Positions 7,670 through 14,570 of a stretch of DNA of 18,935 nt are shown piece by piece. The stretch's first letter is position 1. Every line of letters starts with the position of its first letter. The DNA comes from an uncultured Hungatella sp. (GTDB taxonomy: Bacteria > Bacillota > Clostridia > Lachnospirales > Lachnospiraceae): contig CAUEKH010000009.1 in the NCBI GenBank assembly GCA_959018155.1, positions 1 to 18,935 on the forward strand. Direction: 5' to 3'. The notes below the pieces were generated by a model. That model was given only the letters and a program-made list of their open reading frames with translations, had not been told where the DNA came from and ran no database searches. Made by a program: the position numbers and the translations under genes.

Positions 7670-8530
7670 ATGGATTTCATGTCAATTCTCGGGTTAATTA
7701 TGGCAATCGCACTCGTCATTTTCGGTATGGCGTTTGACCAGGAGGCGATGCGGTTTGTATTTACCAATCTGAAGGCATTTGTGGATGTGCCGAGTATGGC
7801 GATCACCATCGGCGGTACGATCGGCGTTATGATGCTGTCGTTCCCGTCGGGGGCATTTAAGAAGATTGGAAAACATTTAAAAATCATATTCCGGCCGTAT
7901 AAGTTCGACCCGGAGCAGTCGATAGGCCAGATTGTGGAACTGGCTACGGAGGCCCGTATGAAGGGGCTTCTGTCACTGGAGGATAAGCTGAGCGAGATTG
8001 ATGAGCCGTTTTTACATAACAGCCTGCTTCTGGTAGTAGACTCCGTAGATTCAGAGAAGGTCCGGCAGGTCATGGAGACGGAACTGGAGCAGCTTGATGA
8101 GCGCCACGCTCTGGACCGTGGATTTTATGAGAAGGCGGCCAGTTACGCGCCGGCCTTCGGTATGATTGGTACGCTGGTCGGCTTAATCCTGATGCTGGGA
8201 AATATGGCCGATGTGGATGCGCTGGCAAAGGGTATGGCGACGGCGTTAATTACGACGCTGTACGGCTCTCTGCTGGCCAATATAATATGTCTTCCGGTGG
8301 CGAGCAAGCTGAAGGCGAGACACGATGAAGAATTTTTATGTAAACAACTGGTGATGGAAGGCGTCCTGGCAATCCAGGAGGGCGAGAATCCGAAATTTAT
8401 TGAAGAGAAGCTGTATAAGCTGCTGCCGGCTACCCGCAAGAAAAAGGAAGAGGCTGGTTTATCAGAGGATTCAGAGAAACCGGAGAAGAAGAAATTCGGA
8501 AAGCGGAAAAAGAAGAAGAACGAAGAGTAA
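7670..8530 (+). CDS. motA: Flagellar stator protein MotA
   Basis: 286-residue MotA, the membrane stator subunit that converts ion flow to torque on FliG. The N-terminal membrane segment is seen at ~4-22 (MSILGLIMAIALVIFGM) and another at ~40-58, with further pairs around 160-180 and 190-210. Key cytoplasmic charges are present with the spacing known from E. coli Arg90/Glu98: here Arg96 and Glu104 in ARMKGLLSLEDKL. The conserved prolines appear in APAFGMIGTLVG (Pro161) and CLPVASKL (Pro209). The C-terminal tail (~257-286) is strikingly lysine-rich. No motB follows; the next gene is fliY, 15 bases away. The coupling ion cannot be deduced from MotA alone. Confidence 0.96.
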   Translation: MDFMSILGLIMAIALVIFGMAFDQEAMRFVFTNLKAFVDVPSMAITIGGTIGVMMLSFPSGAFKKIGKHLKIIFRPYKFDPEQSIGQIVELATEARMKGLLSLEDKLSEIDEPFLHNSLLLVVDSVDSEKVRQVMETELEQLDERHALDRGFYEKAASYAPAFGMIGTLVGLILMLGNMADVDALAKGMATALITTLYGSLLANIICLPVASKLKARHDEEFLCKQLVMEGVLAIQEGENPKFIEEKLYKLLPATRKKKEEAGLSEDSEKPEKKKFGKRKKKKNEE

Positions 8531-8545
8531 AAGGAGCGTACGACG

Positions 8546-10042
8546 ATGGCAAAGGAAATGGAAAGCCAGAAGACTGAAGCGGCCACTGACCGGGAAGTAT
8601 TTGATGAACTGATGAGGCTTCATGCTGAGGCGGCGGGGAAGAGCCTCTCTTCCATACTGAAGACGGATATTGAGATTTACGACCCGAAGGTGACGGAGAT
8701 GACGGTGCGGGAGGTGGAGTACAGCATCCTGGAGCCGGCCATTTTCGTGAGAAGCTGTCTGACGTCGAATGTGGCCGGGGATACGGTCCTTATCCTGCGT
8801 CAGCGGGATATGCAGGCATTTTTAAATGAACTGATGGGAATTGACGACCTTCCCGACCCGGATTTTGAGTTTGATGAGGTGGCCATGAGCGCGGCCACGG
8901 AACTGATGAACCAGATGGTACAGGCAGCTGTCGGCGCGATGGCACAGTACCTGGGTGACACCATGGAGGCTTCTGAGTGTAAGCTTTCCCTGTCTGACGG
9001 CAGGCAGAATCTGGCGCCAATCATTGGCGAGGCGTCCGACTCGAAAACGACGGTGGTGCATTACCATATCAGGATTAAGGATATGGTGGAGTCGGAGTTC
9101 TTAGAATGTATCTCGGCCACAGCCGAGGACAGCATTCTGCAGGAGATAGAGGCAAAGAAGGAAGCGGAGGCCAGGGCGCTGGAGGAAGCGAAGAAGGCGG
9201 AAGAGGCACTGATTGTCGGTTCAGGCGGCAGGAATGGCGGGCTGGCGGGACAGAACGGGTATGCTGGTGGAAATGGCATAGCACCGGGAGGAAACGCGGG
9301 TCAGAACGGGTATGTTGGAGGAAACGGTAATCTGGCGGGACAGAACGGCTATGCAGGAGGAACTGGCGGCCTTGCTGGCCAGAGCGGTTATGCAGGAGGA
9401 ACTGGCGGCCTTGCTGGCCAGAACGGTTATGTAGGAGGAACTGGCGGCATGGCAGGTCAGAACGGCTATGTTGGCGGAACCAGCGGCCTTGCTGGCCAGA
9501 ACGGCTATGCAGGAGGAACTGGCGGTCTGGCTGGCCAGAACGGGTATAATGGCGGAACCGGCGGCCTTGCGGGCCAGAATGGCTATGCAGGCGGAAACGC
9601 CGGAGCGTCAGGAGGACCCTCCGGTCTTGCTGGCAGGTCAGGTGTTCTGACAGGTCCGGCCGGATCCGGGCAGGGCATCCCTGGCTTAAATCCATCCGGA
9701 ACATTCGCAGCCGGCACACTCCACGGCGCGGCAAATGGCGTCGCCGATTCATGGACTTCCGGCCAGGCGCGTCAGGGCATCAGCGAGAATCTTGGCCTCA
9801 TCATGGATGTCCCCTTAAACGTTTCCGTGGAAATCGGAAAGACGAGGCGGCGTCTGAAAGACGTTCTGAATTTCAACAACGGCACGGTGGTAGAACTGGA
9901 CAAACAGGCAGATGCGCCGGTGGATATCATCGTCAACGGACAGCTGATAGCCCGCGGGGAGGTTGTGGTGATCGACGACAACTTCGGGGTGCGCATCAGC
10001 GAGATAATCAACACAAGAAGTATTATTGGAAATGGTGAATAA
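8546..10042 (+). CDS. fliY: FliY-type flagellar switch protein with CheC-like and FliN domains and a Gly-rich repeat linker
   Basis: 498 residues in three parts. Residues ~15-195 are a CheC/FliM-like middle domain. One CheC phosphatase signature is intact (S115-xxx-E119-xx-N122 in MSAATELMNQMV). The equivalent first site looks degenerate (E21 kept, the Asn replaced by Arg24). Residues ~196-222 are an Ala/Glu/Lys coiled linker. Residues 232-352 are tandem copies of a 13-residue Gly/Asn/Tyr unit. Residues ~415-490 are a SpoA/FliN domain (DVPLNVSVEIGKTRRRL to VRISEIINTR). B. subtilis FliY dephosphorylates CheY-P and joins the C-ring. Unlike it, this one lacks an obvious N-terminal EIDALL-type CheY-binding peptide. 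It follows motA by 15 bases behind AAGGAG. No fliM lies before it. Confidence 0.9.
   Translation: MAKEMESQKTEAATDREVFDELMRLHAEAAGKSLSSILKTDIEIYDPKVTEMTVREVEYSILEPAIFVRSCLTSNVAGDTVLILRQRDMQAFLNELMGIDDLPDPDFEFDEVAMSAATELMNQMVQAAVGAMAQYLGDTMEASECKLSLSDGRQNLAPIIGEASDSKTTVVHYHIRIKDMVESEFLECISATAEDSILQEIEAKKEAEARALEEAKKAEEALIVGSGGRNGGLAGQNGYAGGNGIAPGGNAGQNGYVGGNGNLAGQNGYAGGTGGLAGQSGYAGGTGGLAGQNGYVGGTGGMAGQNGYVGGTSGLAGQNGYAGGTGGLAGQNGYNGGTGGLAGQNGYAGGNAGASGGPSGLAGRSGVLTGPAGSGQGIPGLNPSGTFAAGTLHGAANGVADSWTSGQARQGISENLGLIMDVPLNVSVEIGKTRRRLKDVLNFNNGTVVELDKQADAPVDIIVNGQLIARGEVVVIDDNFGVRISEIINTRSIIGNGE
9239..9601 (+). repeat. 39-bp tandem repeat in fliY (Gly-Gln-Asn-Gly-Tyr units)
   Basis: Nine NGY/SGY-centred units code for residues 232-352. 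The last seven are exact 13-residue steps of the pattern GLAGQNGYAGGTG, with variants V, N or A after the tyrosine; the first two are spaced irregularly. Units 9351-9389 and 9390-9428 match at 38 of 39 bases, so the array has changed recently. The unit is a multiple of three and keeps the frame. The encoded linker has almost no charged residues and is expected to be disordered. Confidence 0.95.
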
Positions 10043-10044
10043 AT

Positions 10045-12099
10045 TTGAAACGGTTTAATATCCTCGTGACGGCCGGTGTTATCGGAATCATTTTTCTGAT
10101 TCTGATCCCGCTGCCGACGCCCATACTGGACTTTTTATTTATACTGAATATCACATTGTCGCTGCTGATCCTTGTCATGACGATGTACATCCGGGAGACT
10201 CTGGAATTTTCCGTGTTCCCATCCCTTTTGCTGGTGACGACGCTGTTCCGGCTGGGGCTTAATATCTCGTCGACGAGAAAGATCCTGTTTGACAATGGCT
10301 ATGCCGGTCAGGTGGTTAAGACCTTCGGACAGTTTGTAATCCGGGGAAATCCGGTCATCGGTTTTATTATTTTCTTAATCATCGTCCTGGTGCAGTTTAT
10401 CGTTATCACGAAAGGTTCCGAGCGTGTGGCTGAGGTAGCGGCCAGATTTACTCTGGACGCCATGCCGGGAAAGCAGATGGCCATTGATGCTGATTTAAAC
10501 AGCGGGCTGATCGATGAGCAGCAGGCGAAAGAGCGGCGTTCCAAGATACAGCGGGAAGCCGACTTCTTCGGATCCATGGATGGTGCGACGAAGTTCGTAA
10601 AGGGCGACGCGATCATTTCCATTATTATCACGGTCATCAATTTCCTGGGCGGAATTGTGGTCGGCATGATGAACGGGCAGGGAAGTATCTCGGAAATCAT
10701 GCAGATTTATACGACCTCCACCATCGGTGATGGCCTGGTATCCCAGATTCCGGCGCTGCTCATCTCGGTGGCAACGGGTATGGTGGTGACGCGGTCCGCG
10801 TCGGAGAACAGCTTAAGCGAGGATTTGACAGAGCAGTTTCTGGCACAGCCAAAGGTGTTAATGACGGCCGGCGGTGCGGCTGCCTGCCTCTGTCTGATAC
10901 CGGGGTTTCCGGTGCCGCAGATTCTCATGGTTTCCCTCGTTATGGTGGGAGGCGGCTATTACCTCTTAAAACGCCAGAAAAGTATTGTGGAGGAGACCGC
11001 GGAAAATTACGTGGAGACGGAAGTCACCAGTGAGGCTTCCTTTTATAAAAATATTGAAAATGTATACGGTCTGCTGACCGTGGAACAGATTGAAATGGAA
11101 TTTGGCTACAGCTTGATTCCGCTGGCGGATGAGAGCAACGGCGGCAACTTTATTGACCGGGTTGTCATGTTCCGGAAACAGATGGCCCTCGATATGGGAT
11201 TTGTAATTCCGTCGGTCCGCATCAAGGACAGCGGGCAGCTGAATCCGAACCAGTACAGCATCCTTTTAAAGGGCGAGGAAGTGGCCCGCGGCGATATTCT
11301 GATGGATCACTATCTGGCTCTGCCTCCAGGCGGGGACGCGGACGATATCCCGGGAATCGACACCATTGACCCGGCTTTCCACATTCCGGCAAAATGGATC
11401 AGCGAGGACAAGAAGATTCAGGCTGAACTTGCCGGATACACGCTGATTGACCCGACTTCCGTGGTTATCACCCATTTATCTGAGGTGGTGAAGGCTCATT
11501 TACATGAACTTTTAAACCGTCAGGAGGTCAACAACTTACTGGAGACGCTGAAAAAGACGAATTCCAGCATTGTGGAAGATACCATCCCGGCCATTATTAC
11601 CGTGGGAGAACTGCAGAAGGTGCTTTCCAATTTACTGAGGGAAGGCATTCCGATCCGCGATATGGAGACTATCGTGGAGACGTTAAGCGATTATGGCAGT
11701 CAGATTAAGGATACCGACATGCTGACAGAATACGTCCGACAGGCGTTAAAACGGACGATTTCCCACCGCTTCTCAGAGGCGGGCCAGATGAAGGTTTTAA
11801 GCCTGGATGACAAGATTGAAAATATGATTATGGCCTCTGTGAAGAAAATGGAGACGGGTTCGTATCTGGCGCTTGAGCCGACGGCAATCCAGGGCATCGT
11901 CACTTCCGCCACCGCGGAACTGAACAAGATTAAGGACTTGGTCAATGAGCCGATTGTGCTCACATCGCCGGTGGTAAGGGTTTATTTTAAGAAACTGATT
12001 GACCAGTTTTATCCGAATGTTACAGTCGTATCATTCAGTGAGATTGATAATAACATACAGATACAGGCTCTGGGCAATATCGCCCTGGGCCAGAGGTAA
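10045..12099 (+). CDS. flhA: Flagellar export gate protein FlhA
   Basis: 684-residue FlhA, the major membrane component of the type III export gate and the docking platform for chaperone-substrate complexes. The first ~310 residues contain about eight membrane segments and the cytoplasmic FHIPEP region (ERVAEVAARFTLDAMPGKQMAID to DFFGSMDGATKFVKGDAI, ~127-189). The rest is the FlhA-C cytoplasmic domain (KAHLHELLNRQEVNNLLE, PIRDMETIVETLSDYG). Initiation is at TTG 10045, just 2 bases after the fliY stop, with only a weak site (GGAAATGGTG); translation is probably coupled to fliY. Its usual partners fliP, fliQ, fliR and flhB are not beside it here. Confidence 0.97.
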   Translation: MKRFNILVTAGVIGIIFLILIPLPTPILDFLFILNITLSLLILVMTMYIRETLEFSVFPSLLLVTTLFRLGLNISSTRKILFDNGYAGQVVKTFGQFVIRGNPVIGFIIFLIIVLVQFIVITKGSERVAEVAARFTLDAMPGKQMAIDADLNSGLIDEQQAKERRSKIQREADFFGSMDGATKFVKGDAIISIIITVINFLGGIVVGMMNGQGSISEIMQIYTTSTIGDGLVSQIPALLISVATGMVVTRSASENSLSEDLTEQFLAQPKVLMTAGGAAACLCLIPGFPVPQILMVSLVMVGGGYYLLKRQKSIVEETAENYVETEVTSEASFYKNIENVYGLLTVEQIEMEFGYSLIPLADESNGGNFIDRVVMFRKQMALDMGFVIPSVRIKDSGQLNPNQYSILLKGEEVARGDILMDHYLALPPGGDADDIPGIDTIDPAFHIPAKWISEDKKIQAELAGYTLIDPTSVVITHLSEVVKAHLHELLNRQEVNNLLETLKKTNSSIVEDTIPAIITVGELQKVLSNLLREGIPIRDMETIVETLSDYGSQIKDTDMLTEYVRQALKRTISHRFSEAGQMKVLSLDDKIENMIMASVKKMETGSYLALEPTAIQGIVTSATAELNKIKDLVNEPIVLTSPVVRVYFKKLIDQFYPNVTVVSFSEIDNNIQIQALGNIALGQR

Positions 12100-12105
12100 A
12101 GAGTT

Positions 12106-12957
12106 ATGCAGACGGAAGAGGCAGGCGGGCTGGTGGACAGCCGGCAAAGAGACAGCCGGCAAAGAGACAACCGGCGGGAATACGACCGGCAGGAATACGA
12201 CCGGGAAGAGGGCAGAGCCCAGATCAGGGCCTGCCAGAAGAGCGGAAGCCAGGAACTGCGCAACAGACTGATCGTCCGCTATCTGCCCATTGTCCGTTCG
12301 GCAGCTGCACAGCTTCGCAGTATGGCCGGCAGTTCCCTGGAACAGGAGGATCTGGTCGACCAGGGGGTGCTGGCGCTGATGGAGTGTCTCGAACGGTATG
12401 ACGAGACAAAGGGAGCACAGTTTGAGACGTACGCATTTATCCGGGTGCGGGGGGCTATGCTTGACTATATCAGGAGCCAGGACTGGGTCCCTCACCGGGC
12501 GCGCAGCTTCCAGAAGAAGGTAGAAGAGGCATACTCACTGCTGTCTCACGAAAAAATGAGGGAGCCGGATGTGGCAGAGGTGGCGGATTACTTAAATCTG
12601 CCGGCCGAGAAGGTGGAGAGCCACCTACGATACATGAACCACGCGGCTGTCCTGTCATTTGAGACGGTCTTGCAGGACATGACGGGCATGGTGGCGAAGG
12701 GGGAACTGGAAACCTCTGATATTGCAATCAAACCGGAGGAGAGCCTGTTTTACAAAGAATTAAAGAAGACACTTGCAGACGCGATTAACGGGCTGGGGGA
12801 AAAAGAACGGCTTGTCATCACGCTGTACTATTATGAGGAACTGAAATATTCGGAGATTGCCGAGGTTATGGGGATCGGCCAGTCCCGGGTATGCCAGATT
12901 CACACGAAGGCGGTCCGGAAATTAAAGGACAGCCTGGAAGAATATATGAGAGGTTGA
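12106..12957 (+). CDS. fliA: Flagellar sigma factor FliA (sigma-28) with an N-terminal repeat extension
   Basis: 283-residue sigma-70 family group 3 factor, which directs RNA polymerase to late flagellar genes and is normally held by FlgM. Region 1.2/2 starts near residue 46 (QELRNRLIVRYLPIV) and includes EDLVDQGVLALMECLERYD and FETYAFIRVRGAMLDYIR (residues ~81-123). Region 3 is ~133-190. Region 4 is ~220-278 with the HTH YSEIAEVMGIGQSRVCQIH. Residues 11-35 are a basic/acidic repeat (DSRQR, DSRQR, DNRRE, YDRQE, YDREE) not usual in FliA. The ATG at 12106 follows GAGGTAAAG, which overlaps the flhA stop. The gene sits inside the operon just before rod genes, as in Firmicute clusters. No anti-sigma gene is visible. 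Confidence 0.93.
   Translation: MQTEEAGGLVDSRQRDSRQRDNRREYDRQEYDREEGRAQIRACQKSGSQELRNRLIVRYLPIVRSAAAQLRSMAGSSLEQEDLVDQGVLALMECLERYDETKGAQFETYAFIRVRGAMLDYIRSQDWVPHRARSFQKKVEEAYSLLSHEKMREPDVAEVADYLNLPAEKVESHLRYMNHAAVLSFETVLQDMTGMVAKGELETSDIAIKPEESLFYKELKKTLADAINGLGEKERLVITLYYYEELKYSEIAEVMGIGQSRVCQIHTKAVRKLKDSLEEYMRG
12136..12210 (+). repeat. 15-bp repeat in the fliA 5' coding region
   Basis: GACAGCCGGCAAAGA occurs twice in a row (12136-12150 and 12151-12165), then decays into GACAACCGGCGGGAATAC and GACCGGCAGGAATAC. It encodes charged five-residue units (DSRQR type) before sigma region 1.2. The unit is a multiple of three, so the frame is kept. Confidence 0.8.
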
Positions 12958-12960
12958 AAC

Positions 12961-13701
12961 ATGTTTGGAGGATTTTATACAGCCGCTTCCGGCGTGCTGA
13001 TGAATCAGAGAGCCTTAAACGTGGCGGCCAACAATGTGGCGAATGTCAAGACCAGCGGCTACCGGCCGAAACGTCTTATCAAGACCACATTTGATGAAGA
13101 ACTGGTGCGGCAGATGAATGGGAGAACCACGGGCCTTGGCGGCGGTTCTACGATCTCAGTCTCTGCAGGCGAGATGACGAGCCATAAGCAGGGCGCTCTC
13201 GTAGAGACCGGAAAGACGTACGACCTGGCTATCTCTGGCGACGGTTTTTTCGTGATCCAGGGAGAGGAAAACCAGTTTTTGACGAGAAACGGCCATTTTA
13301 CCAGGGATGAGGAAGGAAATTTAATCCTTCCGGGCGTTGGCCAGGTGATGGGCGACGGCGGCCCTGTCGTAATTGACGAAAATGGATTTAAAGTCGGGAA
13401 AGATGGCATTCTCTACGATAATGAAGAGGGGCAGCTGGATCAGATTCAGATTGTAAAGCCGGATAATTATGACAATCTGACCTTTTACGATAACGGAACG
13501 TACGGGGCCGGGAACGGTGTTTTGCTGGAGCAGGTGTATCCTGAGGTTTACCAGGGGCAGCTGGAGGAGTCGGGCGTGGATCTGAACTCTGAGATGACGC
13601 GGGCCATGGAGATGGAACGGGCGTTTCAGTCGTGCAGCCGGGCGCTGACCATCATCGACCAGATGAACCAGAAGTCAGCTTCTGAGATCGGGAAGCTGTA
13701 G
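12961..13701 (+). CDS. flgF: Flagellar hook-basal body rod protein, FlgF-like
   Basis: 246-residue rod protein of the FlgE/F/G family. N-terminus MFGGFYTAASGVLMNQRALN, then ANNVAN (23-28) and TSGYRP. Core motif YDLAISGDGFFVI near 90-102, then FLTRNGHFTRDEEGNL. C-terminus VDLNSEMTRAMEMERAFQSCSRALTIIDQMNQ closes the coiled-coil pair. It forms part of the proximal or distal rod, exported before the hook. It starts 3 bases after the fliA stop, with the ribosome binding site (GAGAGGT) overlapping the end of fliA. FlgF versus FlgG (or FlhO in Bacillus naming) is a judgement; the C-terminal pattern and order favour FlgF/FlhO. Confidence 0.85.
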   Translation: MFGGFYTAASGVLMNQRALNVAANNVANVKTSGYRPKRLIKTTFDEELVRQMNGRTTGLGGGSTISVSAGEMTSHKQGALVETGKTYDLAISGDGFFVIQGEENQFLTRNGHFTRDEEGNLILPGVGQVMGDGGPVVIDENGFKVGKDGILYDNEEGQLDQIQIVKPDNYDNLTFYDNGTYGAGNGVLLEQVYPEVYQGQLEESGVDLNSEMTRAMEMERAFQSCSRALTIIDQMNQKSASEIGKL

Positions 13702-13712
13702 GAGGGGAAGAA

Positions 13713-14498
13713 ATGAATCTATCGTATTATACAGCGGTTTCCGCCATGCGGGCATTTCAGTCGGAACTGGATGTGACTGCCAACAACATGGCAAATGTCA
13801 ACACCACCGGTTATAAGCCCTTAAGAAGTTCCTTTGACGATTTGATTTATACGGAACTGGACGTTAAGAGCGCGGATCAGATGGTGGGCCACGGCGTGAA
13901 GACGAACGGGGCGGAGACGGTGTTTGAACAGGGGATTTTTGAGACTACGGGGAGAAAGCTTGATTTTGCCATACTCGGAAATGCGTATTTCGCGGTGGAG
14001 TTGGACGAAGAAGAGTCGGAGGAAGGCGATTTCGGGTATACCCGGGATGGCTCATTCCAGATATCCGCCACAGAGGATGGCAATTTTCTGACAACGAGGG
14101 AGGGCCGCTACGTGATCAGCCGGGACGGGGATCGGATCGAGTTAGAGCACAAAAGGGTGATCGATACTCACGGGAAAGAGGTGGAGTCCAATGAGATGGA
14201 TCTCGACAATCTTTCAGAGAGAATCGGACTCTACACCTGTGAGAACCCGGACGGACTCGTGCCATTTGGCAAAAATTTATACCGCACCGGAACGGCTTCC
14301 GGAGAGTGGATGCCGATCGATGATTTGGAAGAGGGAGAGAAGGGCAGCAGGCTCCTTTCGGGAAAACTGGAGATGTCCAGCACGTATATCCCTACGGAAA
14401 TGATAAATCTGCTGCAGGCCCAGAGGGCTTTCCAGCTGAACAGCCGGATTGTCACAACTGCGGATGAGATGGAAGAAATGATTAATAATCTCCGTTAA
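13713..14498 (+). CDS. flgG: Flagellar hook-basal body rod protein, FlgG-like
   Basis: 261-residue second rod protein of the FlgE/F/G family. N-terminus MNLSYYTAVSAMRAFQSELD, ANNMAN at 23-28 and TTGYKP. Core motif LDFAILGNAYFAVELD. An acidic run (DEEESEEGDF) interrupts the surface domain. C-terminus TEMINLLQAQRAFQLNSRIVTTADEMEEMINNLR closes the coiled coil. Expected in the distal rod. ATG 13713 follows TAGGAGGGG right after the stop of the preceding gene (11-base gap). FlgG is the conventional name for the second of such a pair, but FlhP-type naming is equally possible. Confidence 0.85.
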   Translation: MNLSYYTAVSAMRAFQSELDVTANNMANVNTTGYKPLRSSFDDLIYTELDVKSADQMVGHGVKTNGAETVFEQGIFETTGRKLDFAILGNAYFAVELDEEESEEGDFGYTRDGSFQISATEDGNFLTTREGRYVISRDGDRIELEHKRVIDTHGKEVESNEMDLDNLSERIGLYTCENPDGLVPFGKNLYRTGTASGEWMPIDDLEEGEKGSRLLSGKLEMSSTYIPTEMINLLQAQRAFQLNSRIVTTADEMEEMINNLR

Positions 14499-14504
14499 AG
14501 GAGG
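14497..14504 (+). promoter_or_regulatory. Orphan strong ribosome binding site
   Basis: AAAGGAGG overlaps the flgG stop codon but no annotated gene starts within the right distance; fapA begins 66 bases later with its own AAGGGGAGGA site. The nearest use would be a TTG at 14516 (11 bases away) opening a 13-codon ORF. Confidence 0.5.
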
Positions 14505-14508
14505 CATC

Positions 14509-14537
14509 TTCACTTTTGTTCGAGGGAATGGTAAAAT
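14509..14537 (+). promoter_or_regulatory. Possible weak sigma-A promoter before fapA
   Basis: TTCACT (-35, 4 of 6 to consensus) is 17 bases from TAAAAT (-10, 5 of 6), placing transcription start near 14544 and the fapA ATG about 27 bases downstream. It lies in the 72-base gap after flgG, the longest in the window. Such matches arise by chance, so this is tentative. Confidence 0.3.
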
Positions 14538-14557
14538 TGACAGAAGAGCATTGGTAA
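14516..14557 (+). other. Tiny 13-codon ORF (possible leader peptide or gene relic)
   Basis: From TTG 14516 the reading is (L/M)FEGMVKLTEEHW, then TAA. It is preceded by the strong AAAGGAGG site at 14497-14504. It might be a leader peptide, or the remnant of a gene lost between flgG and fapA; I cannot match it to a family. Weakly supported: it is short, and TTG is a rarer start. Confidence 0.25.
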
Positions 14558-14570
14558 GGGGAGGATTCCC

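Noticed and set aside
9075..9752. 225-codon antisense open frame over the fliY repeat array
   Set aside because: It is a shadow of the Gly-rich repeat: few stops arise in the opposite strand of such sequence. Its product is low complexity and has no good start site.
14537..14542. Exact TTGACA -35-like hexamer
   Set aside because: No -10-like sequence lies 16-18 bases downstream (the region is GGAGGA, the fapA ribosome binding site).
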